Shown: in pieces, positions 27,159-34,596 of the stretch
Position numbering within the stretch: position 1 is the stretch's first letter
Layout: every line of letters begins with the position of its first letter
Origin: Bacteroidetes bacterium OLB12
GTDB lineage: Bacteria; Bacteroidota; Bacteroidia; Cytophagales; Cyclobacteriaceae
NCBI GenBank assembly: GCA_001567185.1
Contig: LNFR01000074.1
Coordinates: 1 to 37,054 of the forward strand
DNA: 37,054 bases
Direction of reading: 5' to 3'
The notes under the pieces: model-generated
The model's input: only the letters and a program-made list of their open reading frames with translations
Databases searched by the model: none
Told to the model about the DNA's origin: nothing
Program-made: the position numbers and the translations under genes

Positions 27159-28460
27159 ATGAATACTTCTGCAACCCGAAATCTTACAGCCGAAATCCTG
27201 GATGCACAACAGCCGTTTGATGTAGCTGTTGATTCGCGCAAGCAGGCATGGGAACAATTCCGCCAGTTGGAATTACCAACTGGCAAAAACGAAGAATATC
27301 GCTTCACCCCGGTTACACGGTACCTTGAAAAGAATTTTACCTGGAAAACAGATAATCCGGAAAGCACATTATCGTCAGTACAGGAATGTCTTATACCCCA
27401 ACTCGATGCGAATGTAATTGTATTGGTGAATGGCCGGTACAACGCCTCGTTATCTAAAATTAGTAGTCCGCAATCGGAAGTTACCATAACTCCGCTCAGC
27501 GAAGCTTTTCGAACAGGGCATCCTGCTATTAAAGAGCATTACAACAAACACCTTAACAACCAAAGCGATGCCTGTGCAGCCTTAAATAGTGCCGCCTGGC
27601 AAGAGGGTGTATTTATTTACGTTGGTAAAAATACCGTGGTAGGCAAACCTATTTTTATCCTTCAATTAAATGATGCGTCACAATCGCAGGTAATAACACA
27701 AACGCGTGTGTTTGCTGTTTTAGAAAAAGATAGCAGTGTAGCCGTAATTGAAAAATCAGATACCACCGGCAACCAGTTTGCATTTCATAATTTTGCCGAA
27801 GAATGGATTGTAAGCGAAGGTGCTCACCTGGAATATTGCAAAATCCAAAACGATGCCGGCAAAGTTTGCCAGGTTTCAAATTCGGTTATTTACCAGGCAA
27901 ATAACAGCAAGCTCAATACGTTTACGCTTACGCTGAATGGGCAATTAATCCGGAATAACCTCAACATCCTGATTGATGGAGAAAATTGCGAATCGCATTT
28001 TTATGGGTTGTATTTATTAACAGGAACTACCCATGCGGATAATCATACCGTGGTAGATCACCGAAAGCCTAATTCGTTCAGCAATGAAATGTATAAAGGC
28101 ATTATGGATGGAAATTCGAAAGGTGTTTTTAATGGTAAAATTTATGTGCGGCCACACGCACAAAAAACCAATGCCTTTCAATCCAACAGAAACATTATTG
28201 TTTCAGATTCGGCCACGATAAATACCAAGCCCCAACTTGAAATCTGGGCCGATGATGTGAAGTGCTCACATGGATGTACTTCCGGACAATTAGATGAAGA
28301 AGCATTGTTCTACCTGCGCTCGCGCGGAATTTCAGAAACCAACGCCAAAGCCATGCTTTTGTATGCTTTTGCTGCGGAGGTGCTGGCCCCTATTCAAAAC
28401 GAAACACTGAAAGTGTACCTCGATAACCTGATTGCAGAACGCCTTCACAAAAATTTCTGA
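27159..28460 (+). CDS. sufD: Fe-S cluster assembly protein SufD
   Basis: 433-residue partner of SufB in SufBC2D. The divergent N-terminal half is followed by the conserved beta-helix C-terminal half with HADNHTVVDH, SNEMYKGIMDGNSKGVFNGK, YVRPHAQKTNAFQSNRN and EIWADDVKCSHGCTSGQLDE, the last holding the His conserved at the SufB-SufD interface. The TGA stop shares bases with the sufS ATG (TGATG), so translation is coupled. Confidence 0.94.
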   Translation: MNTSATRNLTAEILDAQQPFDVAVDSRKQAWEQFRQLELPTGKNEEYRFTPVTRYLEKNFTWKTDNPESTLSSVQECLIPQLDANVIVLVNGRYNASLSKISSPQSEVTITPLSEAFRTGHPAIKEHYNKHLNNQSDACAALNSAAWQEGVFIYVGKNTVVGKPIFILQLNDASQSQVITQTRVFAVLEKDSSVAVIEKSDTTGNQFAFHNFAEEWIVSEGAHLEYCKIQNDAGKVCQVSNSVIYQANNSKLNTFTLTLNGQLIRNNLNILIDGENCESHFYGLYLLTGTTHADNHTVVDHRKPNSFSNEMYKGIMDGNSKGVFNGKIYVRPHAQKTNAFQSNRNIIVSDSATINTKPQLEIWADDVKCSHGCTSGQLDEEALFYLRSRGISETNAKAMLLYAFAAEVLAPIQNETLKVYLDNLIAERLHKNF

Positions 28461-29696
28461 TGAAAGTAGCAATGGTCAGCCTTGATGTACAGCAAATCAG
28501 AAGTCAGTTTCCGATTCTGCACCAGCAGGTTAACGGCAAACCATTAATCTATTTTGATAACGCGGCTACCAACCAAAAACCCAAGCAGGTAATTGATGCA
28601 TTAGCGCGTTATTATGAAAATGACAATGCCAATATTCATCGGGGTATCCACACACTTGCCGAACGGGCTACCAAAGCGTATGAAGCCACCCGGCAAGCTA
28701 TGCAGGCATTTGTACATGCAAAGCACGAAGAAGAAATCATTTTTACCCGGGGCGTAACCGAAAGCATTAACCTGGTGGCATCTTCCTATGGACGTGCCTT
28801 TTTACAAGCTGGCGATGAAGTGATTATATCCGGCCTGGAGCATCACTCCAACATTGTACCCTGGCAACTGATTTGCGAGGAGCGCAAAGCAATTCTAAAA
28901 GTCATCCCGGTAACGGAAATTGGCGAACTGGATTTGGATGCCTATAAAAAATTACTATCAGCTAAAACAAAAGTTGTTGCGGTAAACCATGCCTCGAATA
29001 GTTTAGGAACAATCAATCCGGTAAAAAAAATAATTGAGCTGGCCCATCAGGTTGGAGCTGTTGTGTTGATTGATGGTGCCCAGGCCGCTGCGCACCTTCC
29101 CATCGATGTGCAGGAACTGGATTGCGATTTCTATTGTATCTCCTCACATAAAATGTACGGCCCAACCGGCACTGGCATTCTTTACGGAAAAAAAGATTTA
29201 CTGGAAAAAATGCCGCCTTACATGGGCGGAGGGGAAATGATAAAGGAAGTAACGTTTGCCAAAACAACGTATAACGATCTGCCCTACAAATTTGAAGCAG
29301 GCACACCCAACATTGGGGATGTAATTGCCTTAAATGAAGCGGTCAACTTCATCCATGCGTTAGGCAAAGAAAATATTGCTGCGTACGAACATGACTTGCT
29401 TGTTTATGCAGCCGCCCGGTTATCTTCCATTCAAGGCGTACGGTTGATTGGCACTGCCAAAGAAAAAAGTGAGTGTTCAGTCGTTTGTTATTGATGGCAT
29501 TCATCACTTTGATATCGGGCAGATGTTGGATGCACGCGGTATTGCCGTGCGCACGGGCCATCATTGCACCCAGCCTTTAATGGATCGCTTGGGAATTGAG
29601 GGAACTGTACGGGCTTCATTTTCGGTTTATAATACAAAGGCCGAGATTGACCAGTTGGCGGAGGGTGTAGCCAGAATTGTTAACTTTATGAAGTGA
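28460..29696 (+). CDS. sufS: Cysteine desulfurase SufS, frameshifted
   Basis: PLP-dependent enzyme that takes sulfur from cysteine and passes it to SufE. The reconstructed length is about 411 residues. PLP Lys is in SSHKMYGPTGTG (about Lys231), with the supporting His in GLEHHSNIVPW and NHASNSLGTINPV. The uninterrupted frame stops at 29494. Dropping one A from the A6 run at 29463-29468 joins TAKEKVSVQSF to the C-terminal domain, which holds the catalytic Cys in RTGHHCTQPLMDRLG. As written, the enzyme would lack its persulfide Cys, which for an operon gene of this importance points to a sequencing error. A later ATG (codon 5) is an alternative start. Confidence 0.93.
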
Positions 29697-29860
29697 TGGA
29701 AAATTCAGAGTTTCAAATAATTAGGCTTTTAGAAAAACTAATTACGAAGCAGGAAGAAGCCCTCAAACTCCTTAATAAAAATTACAACCCAAAATCCATT
29801 ACAGAAGTTGAACGACAAAAGTACCGTGATTATGTTCAACAAAGGTTAAGTGGCTCATGA
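29696..29860 (+). CDS. 54-residue ORF between sufS and sufE, unknown
   Basis: An overlooked small frame: ATG at 29696 overlaps the sufS stop (TGATG) and its TGA overlaps the sufE start (ATGA), so it is linked on both sides by overlapping codons. The protein begins MENSEFQIIRLLEKLITKQE and ends VQQRLSGS. It is highly charged (many Glu, Lys), with no Cys and no signal peptide, and has an N-terminal half predicted by eye to be an amphipathic helix or short coiled coil. Leu/Ile spacing supports this. No known Suf component matches. The perfect packing argues that it is translated; a role in the SufS-SufE handover is speculation. Confidence 0.65.
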   Translation: MENSEFQIIRLLEKLITKQEEALKLLNKNYNPKSITEVERQKYRDYVQQRLSGS

Positions 29861-30291
29861 CGATAACTCAAATACAAGACGAAATCATTAACGAGTTTTC
29901 CCTGCTTGACGGAGACATGGAAATGACCGTGTTCTACATCATGGAGCTCGGCCAGAAACTTCCCGCGATGAATGAAGTGGATAAAACGGAAGACAATATT
30001 GTAAAAGGGTGCCAGTCGAAGGTATGGCTTACCGCTAAGATGAATAACGGTGGTGTTGTGTTTGAAGCTGACAGTAACACGGCAATCACCAAAGGGCTGG
30101 TAAGTTTACTGGTTAGGATTTTCAATAACCAAAAGCCGGAAGATATTCTGAATGCCGAGTTGTACTTTATGAATAAGATTGGCATGGAACGGTTTATTGG
30201 CACCCAACGCTCCAATGGCTTCGCGGCTATGATCAAGCAAATGAAACTGTATGCGTTGGCTTTCAAAACACAAAAGGAACTGGCAAAATGA
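29857..30291 (+). CDS. sufE: Cysteine desulfuration protein SufE
   Basis: 144 residues, the usual length. SufE accepts persulfide from SufS and carries it to the SufB scaffold. The acceptor Cys is in NIVKGCQSKVWL (about residue 52), followed by the family segment FEADSNTAITKGLVSLLVRIFNNQ and the C-terminal QRSNGFAAMIKQMKLYAL. Its ATG overlaps the stop of the small upstream ORF, and its own stop overlaps the next ATG (ATGA). Confidence 0.95.
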   Translation: MTITQIQDEIINEFSLLDGDMEMTVFYIMELGQKLPAMNEVDKTEDNIVKGCQSKVWLTAKMNNGGVVFEADSNTAITKGLVSLLVRIFNNQKPEDILNAELYFMNKIGMERFIGTQRSNGFAAMIKQMKLYALAFKTQKELAK

Positions 30292-30638
30292 ACGAAGAAA
30301 CAAAACATACTGAACCCGTAACGGAAATCCCGCAAGGTGATTTGCGCGAAAAAGTAATTGCCGCGATCAAAACTGTTTACGATCCGGAAATTCCAGTAGA
30401 CGTATATGAACTGGGGTTGATTTATGAGATTAGTGTGTTTCCGGTAAACAATGTGTATATCCAGATGACATTAACATCACCCTCCTGCCCTTCGGCCGAA
30501 GTAATTCCAGGAGAAGTGGAACAAAAGGTAAAAGAGATACCCGGTGTAAGTAGTGTAAAGGTTGAACTTACCTTCGACCCACCCTACTCGCAGGACATGA
30601 TGAGCGAAGTGGCGAAACTGGAACTTGGATTTATGTAA
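30288..30638 (+). CDS. sufT: SUF-system DUF59/MIP18 family protein (SufT-like)
   Basis: 116 residues. MIP18/DUF59 domain with KTVYDPEIPVDVYELGLIYEI, MTLTSPSCPSAEVIPGEVE (the conserved Cys near residue 66) and VKVELTFDPPYSQDMM. Such proteins help Fe-S maturation or carrier transfer and are regularly found in suf operons of Bacteroidota. Overlaps sufE by 4 bp; last gene of the tightly packed part of the operon. The symbol follows common usage for this family. Confidence 0.9.
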   Translation: MNEETKHTEPVTEIPQGDLREKVIAAIKTVYDPEIPVDVYELGLIYEISVFPVNNVYIQMTLTSPSCPSAEVIPGEVEQKVKEIPGVSSVKVELTFDPPYSQDMMSEVAKLELGFM

Positions 30639-30640
30639 TT

Positions 30641-30780
30641 CCAAATTCAATATTCAATATTCAATATTCAATATTCCAAATTCAAAATTGAACTGGATTG
30701 CGAAAACTAATGTTTACCTAAATACCGTAATTTTGAATCTTGAATCTTGAATTCTAAATCTTGAATTTTAAATTTTGAAT
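30641..30780. repeat. Paired repeat clusters without a gene between them
   Basis: Left: TATTCAATATTCAATATTCC-type words (30641-30692). Right: TTTTGAATCTTGAATCTTGA-type words (30730-30780), in the opposite sense. About 37 bp of unique sequence separates them. This is the same repeat vocabulary as around the four-helix-bundle ORF at 25871-26396, but here with no ORF. The AATTTTGAAT/ATTCAAAATT pair allows a hairpin. It ends just before the bacilliredoxin start. Confidence 0.7.
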
Positions 30781-30784
30781 CAAT

Positions 30785-31201
30785 ATGTATCCCGAACCAC
30801 TCGTTGCCCCCATGCGCCAGGAATTGACCGTGGCCGGCTTTAAAGAACTTAAAACTGCTGCTGAAGTAGATCAGGAATTAAAAGACCACAAAGGCACTAC
30901 CCTATTAGTTATAAACTCGGTGTGTGGTTGTGCAGCCGGTGCAGCACGTCCCGGCATTAAATGGGCCATACAACATTCGGCCAAAAAGCCAAACAGCCTG
31001 ACAACCGTTTTTGCAGGTGTAGATAAAGAGGCGGTAGCCAAAGCCCGCGAATACACCTTGCCTTATCCGCCCTCTTCACCTTCTATTGCCTTGTTTAAAG
31101 ATGGCGAACTGGTACACTTTGTAGAGCGTCACCATATTGAAGGCCGAAATGCCCAAATGATTGGCGAACACCTGGTTGAGGTTTTTGATGAATTTTGTTA
31201 G
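30785..31201 (+). CDS. BrxA/BrxB family bacilliredoxin
   Basis: 138 residues of the YphP/YqiW (DUF1094) family: MYPEPLVAPMRQELT start, redox motif SVCGCAAGAARPG (two Cys, C-G-C) and the conserved FAGVDKEAVAKARE and PPSSPSIALFKDGELVHF segments. In Firmicutes these reverse bacillithiol mixed disulfides on proteins; in Bacteroidota the thiol partner is likely bacillithiol-like but is not shown here. It follows the suf operon and could be read from it or separately, and it is closed by a strong terminator. Confidence 0.92.
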   Translation: MYPEPLVAPMRQELTVAGFKELKTAAEVDQELKDHKGTTLLVINSVCGCAAGAARPGIKWAIQHSAKKPNSLTTVFAGVDKEAVAKAREYTLPYPPSSPSIALFKDGELVHFVERHHIEGRNAQMIGEHLVEVFDEFC

Positions 31202-31225
31202 AACAACAAATAAATAATAGAACGT

Positions 31226-31247
31226 AAAGGCCTTCGGGCCTTTTTTT
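31226..31247 (+). terminator. Rho-independent terminator
   Basis: AAAGGCC-TTCG-GGCCTTT hairpin with a stable UUCG-type tetraloop, continuing into a run of seven T. It lies 25 bp after the bacilliredoxin stop and probably ends the suf/bacilliredoxin transcription unit. Confidence 0.9.
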
Positions 31248-31332
31248 GTTGGCCTGATTTTGGTAAACGGTAGCATAAAAATTCAATATTTCTGATAAGT
31301 TTGAATCATTAGTCGATCTAAAACTATTTCAT

Positions 31333-32115
31333 ATGAACATCCGGCATACCCTTACAACGTTAACCTTATGTGGTGCAGCATTTTTAACCAATGCGCAATA
31401 CACCAGCAAACCACCCGAAGTATCCCCCGCACCCATGAAACCTGAAATGACTGAAATCTGGGAGCCCGAAGTACGAGTTGTAACTCCTGCCAAAGTTGTA
31501 GGCGATGCGCCTTCCGATGCTATTATTCTTTTCAACGGAAAAAACCTGGATCAATGGGTAAGTCAGAAAGACGCAACCAAACCCGCTCCCTGGAAAATTG
31601 TGAACAACGACCACATGGAAGTAGTACCTGGCTCAGGTGGCATACAAACCAAAATGAAATTTGGCGATTGCCAGTTGCACATTGAGTTTAGCGCGCCTGA
31701 TGTTGTGGAAAGTGAAGGGCAAGGCCGTGGTAACAGCGGAGTGTTTTTTCAAAACCGGTACGAGCTTCAAATTCTGGATTCGTACAATAACAGAACGTAT
31801 CGCAACGGGCAGGCAGCCAGTATTTATAAAGACCATGCACCCCTGGTTAACGCAATGCGCAGTCCGCTGGAATGGAATAGTTACGATGTAATTTATACAG
31901 CCCCACGCTTTAAAGCCGATGGCTCATTAGACTATCCGGCTCGAATAACTGTACTTCATAATGGGGTGCTGGTACAAAACAATGTAACTATTAACGGCCT
32001 CACCCTTTACATTGGCTTGCATCATTATCCGGAAGCCCATGGCGAGGATGTGATCTCTCTGCAGGATCATGGTAACAAAACCCAATTCAGAAACATTTGG
32101 CTACGAAAACTGTAG
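31333..32115 (+). CDS. Secreted DUF1080 (3-keto-disaccharide hydrolase-like) protein
   Basis: 260 residues with a signal peptide (MNIRHTLTTLTLCGAAFLTNAQ). The jelly-roll domain (about 58-260) shows family motifs: ILFNGKNLDQWVSQ near its start, WKIVNNDHMEVVPGSGGIQTK, FGDCQLHIEFSAP, GRGNSGVFFQNRYELQILDS and the FRNIWLRKL ending. DUF1080 proteins are periplasmic lectin-like glycoside hydrolases acting on 3-keto sugars or related glycans. A TAAGTTTG at 31296-31303 fits the -7 consensus 30 bp before the start, but no well-placed -33 TTG is visible. Confidence 0.88.
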   Translation: MNIRHTLTTLTLCGAAFLTNAQYTSKPPEVSPAPMKPEMTEIWEPEVRVVTPAKVVGDAPSDAIILFNGKNLDQWVSQKDATKPAPWKIVNNDHMEVVPGSGGIQTKMKFGDCQLHIEFSAPDVVESEGQGRGNSGVFFQNRYELQILDSYNNRTYRNGQAASIYKDHAPLVNAMRSPLEWNSYDVIYTAPRFKADGSLDYPARITVLHNGVLVQNNVTINGLTLYIGLHHYPEAHGEDVISLQDHGNKTQFRNIWLRKL

Positions 32116-32256
32116 TGCCATACCTCCATGGGGAGTAAGTATAAGCCTGCCTAAACGCGGATTTCGGAACAAACCTTAAAAAACTTAATGTCTCTGATGC
32201 GAGATCAGAAACAATTTTGCTAATTTAAAGTCCAGTTCCGCTCTAACCCCGCACGT

Positions 32257-33177
32257 ATGAGATATTTTACAGCCCTTCTATTGCTTGTGGCATTAGGTAC
32301 ACCAGCCCTTGCACAGCAAGATCCTTTGTACGCGCAGTATATCAATAACCCAATCCTTCTTAACCCGGCCTACGCAGGCCTAAATGATAACTTTAATGCA
32401 AATGTTGCCTACCGCAACCAATGGGGTGGTTTTGATGGAAACCCGGTTACATTCAATTTTAACAGCCATATTTCTTTAGTTGACAATAAAGTAGGTGCCG
32501 GGTTGCTTGTTTCGCAAGACAAACTTGGAATTATCAAGAACACTGAAATTCAGGCGGCATTTAGTTATAAACTTCCGTTAGATGAAAGCCGCACGTTTAG
32601 TTTTGGAATGCAGGCCGGTTTTGTAAACTTCAGGGCCAACTATAATGATTTGAACATACCCGATGCCGATCGTGATGATATTGCTTTTTCCGCAAATGAA
32701 AATATCTCCAAGCCGAACCTCGGTGCAGGTATCATTCTGAAAAGCGACAGGTATTTATTAGGTGCTTCCGTTCCAAGATTACTTTCCACCACTATTACGG
32801 CATCCTCTACCGGTCAGAAATTTGAACTCTATAAACAGCACTTTTATTTCTTTGGATCGTATGTGATATTTTTGAATGAGAACATCCGCTTGAAACCCTC
32901 TGCCCTGGTGCGTGCGGTGGGTGGCTCCCCGGTTTCTATGGACCTTAATTTCAATTTTAACTTCAACGAAAAGTTTACTGCCGGAATTTTTACCCGAAAC
33001 TTTGCTGCCTATGGTCTGCAACTACAAGCTAAACTTGGTAACAACATCAAGTTGGGTTATATCTTTGAACTTCCCACAGGAAACTCCGTAGGTACACGCT
33101 TCCTTACACATGAAATTATGTTGGGAACAACCACACCGGTGTTCGACTTTCACGATCGTTCTGTAAGCACCTTCTAA
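32257..33177 (+). CDS. PorP/SprF family type IX secretion membrane protein
   Basis: 306-residue outer-membrane barrel protein. Signal peptide MRYFTALLLLVALGTPALAQ is followed by the family hallmark QQDPLYAQYINNPILLNPAYAG, then NVAYRNQWGGFDGNP and alternating beta strands, ending in an aromatic-rich strand. PorP/SprF proteins work with the type IX secretion system, often anchoring a specific adhesin encoded next to them; no such partner is present in this window. A TCTGAT/ATCAGA inverted repeat at about 32192-32208 precedes the gene. Confidence 0.92.
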   Translation: MRYFTALLLLVALGTPALAQQDPLYAQYINNPILLNPAYAGLNDNFNANVAYRNQWGGFDGNPVTFNFNSHISLVDNKVGAGLLVSQDKLGIIKNTEIQAAFSYKLPLDESRTFSFGMQAGFVNFRANYNDLNIPDADRDDIAFSANENISKPNLGAGIILKSDRYLLGASVPRLLSTTITASSTGQKFELYKQHFYFFGSYVIFLNENIRLKPSALVRAVGGSPVSMDLNFNFNFNEKFTAGIFTRNFAAYGLQLQAKLGNNIKLGYIFELPTGNSVGTRFLTHEIMLGTTTPVFDFHDRSVSTF

Positions 33178-33243
33178 CATTTTTCTGAATTTTAACATTT
33201 GAATTGAACCTTTTATCCGCGCAGGCGGGTTTTATTTGTATTC

Positions 33244-33655
33244 ATGAAAGTAGCTGTTTCCCGTAAAGAGCATTTTAATGCTGCGCACCGATTGTTCAAC
33301 CCCGGCTGGACTGACGAGCGAAATGCGGCCGTGTTTGGTAAATGTAGTAATCCACACTACCATGGACATAATTACGAATTGGTTGTTACAATTACCGGAA
33401 CTCCTGATGCGGAAACGGGTTATGTTTTTGATATGAAAAAACTAAGCGATCTGATCCGCCACCATATCGTAAATCAATTTGATCATAAAAATCTAAATCT
33501 GGATACTGCTTACTTTAAAAATCTTAACCCGACAGCCGAAAACATTGCAGTAGTAATCTGGCGAATTTTTAAGACAACATATTGACAACCAGTACGACCT
33601 AAAAGTGAAACTCTATGAGACAGAAAGAAATTTCGTTGAATATCCGGCCCATTAA
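33244..33655 (+). CDS. queD: 6-pyruvoyl-tetrahydropterin synthase / QueD family, frameshifted at 3' end
   Basis: Reconstructed length about 138 residues. Converts dihydroneopterin triphosphate to 6-carboxytetrahydropterin (queuosine route) or pyruvoyl-tetrahydropterin. Zinc and catalytic residues are visible: [24 protein letters not shown] (Cys and HxH) and [11 protein letters not shown]. The uninterrupted frame stops at 33585. A net +1 shift around 33561-33570 continues into [18 protein letters not shown], which contains the conserved pterin-anchoring Glu, and stops at 33653-33655. Restoring one CG (GCGAATTT to GCGCGAATTT) gives [12 protein letters not shown]. The 3' end overlaps folE by 41 bp, so the two are coupled and act in sequence. 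Confidence 0.85.
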
Positions 33656-34305
33656 ACCGCTTGACGAAGATTTTGATGATGACCACATCCTCACATCGTG
33701 GAATACTCCCTTGCGCGCGGATGCCTTCGAAATAAGCGATGACGAAAAGGTAGAGCAGATTGAAAAACGCTTTCGGGAGATAATGGAAATACTGGGTCTC
33801 GATCTGAATGATGATAGCCTGAAAGGTACACCCCGCAGGGTGGCCAAAATGTATGTAAAAGAAGTGTTCAGTGGGTTAAATCCCAAAAACCGCCCCATCG
33901 CACGCCTGTTTGAAAATAAATACAAATACGACCAGATGCTGGTTGAAAAAGACATTACCTTCTACAGCCATTGCGAACATCACTTTGTACCTATTTACGG
34001 AAAAGCCCACGTGGCATATTTCTCGGCTGGTAAAGTAATCGGGCTTTCTAAAATCAATCGCATTGTTCAGTATTTTGCGTAAACGGCCGCAGGTTCAGGA
34101 GCGGCTTACCGTTCAAATTGGTAAAGAGTTGCAACGGATACTGAGAACAGAAAGCGTAGGTGTTGTTATGGATGCCAACCACATGTGTGTAGCATCACGC
34201 GGTGTGGGCGATACAAACAGCAAAACCGGCACAGCCTTTTTTGGTGGTAAGTTCGAAGAAGAAAACACCAAACGCGAATTCCTCAACTACATCAACAGTA
34301 AGTAG
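33615..34305 (+). CDS. folE: GTP cyclohydrolase I FolE, frameshifted
   Basis: Catalyses GTP to dihydroneopterin triphosphate, the QueD substrate and folate/queuosine precursor. About 230 residues reconstructed. Motifs: [12 protein letters not shown], the zinc/catalytic [33 protein letters not shown] and, after the break, [16 protein letters not shown] and [12 protein letters not shown] with the third zinc Cys. The first frame ends in QYFA-stop at 34082. Restoring one CG at 34077-34079 (GCGTAAACGG to GCGCGTAAACGG) gives YFARKRPQV and normal length. The ATG at 33615 lies within the queD 3' end. Its stop codon TAG is also the first three bases of the repeat element that follows. Confidence 0.92.
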
Positions 34306-34430
34306 AAGCCATCTCAAAATACACTTAAGGATGTCATGCCGGATTATTCCGGCATCCCAACCTTTCTGCACAGATTCCGGGATAGCGGAACGCTGTCTGC
34401 AATGACAAGGTATTTTTGAGATGGCTTCTA
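34303..34430. repeat. Hairpin-rich element with 17-bp terminal inverted repeats
   Basis: TAGAAGCCATCTCAAAA at 34303-34319 is perfectly inverted at 34414-34430. Inside are an ATGCCGG/CCGGCAT hairpin (near 34335-34354) and a TTCCG/CGGAA hairpin (near 34375-34390), plus TGTCAT/ATGACA near the ends. The layout parallels 9540-9653: TIR with a TCTCA core, then TGTCAT, then a GC-rich hairpin containing ATTCCG. It looks like a small non-autonomous element or REP-type terminator cluster. Confidence 0.7.
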
Positions 34431-34530
34431 GTCAATTGTCCGTCAGTCGATAGTTCATAGTTTATAGCCTGTTTCCCGATGGGCAATTGTCTATGAACAA
34501 TTCAACTTTGGACTATCGACTTCTAACTAG
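34431..34530. repeat. Nested inverted repeats between folE and aconitase
   Basis: AGTCGATAGT (34445-34454) pairs with ACTATCGACT (34512-34521), and inside it GTTCATAG (34453-34460) pairs with CTATGAAC (34491-34498). CAATTGTC also occurs twice as a direct repeat. CTAG occurs near both outer ends (34429-34432 and 34527-34530). Function unknown; common style of intergenic word repeats in Bacteroidota. Confidence 0.55.
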
Positions 34531-34596
34531 GAATTGGCCTTCGTTCGGATTTCGCCATTATTTATTACTTTAGTGGCTCGTAAACTAATACGATTT

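Noticed and set aside
29448-29696. Separate small gene after sufS
   Set aside because: It is the SufS C-terminal domain with the catalytic Cys, separated only by a one-base A-run difference.
34063-34305. Separate small gene after folE
   Set aside because: It is the C-terminal part of FolE, carrying the third zinc Cys, displaced by the frame break at 34077.
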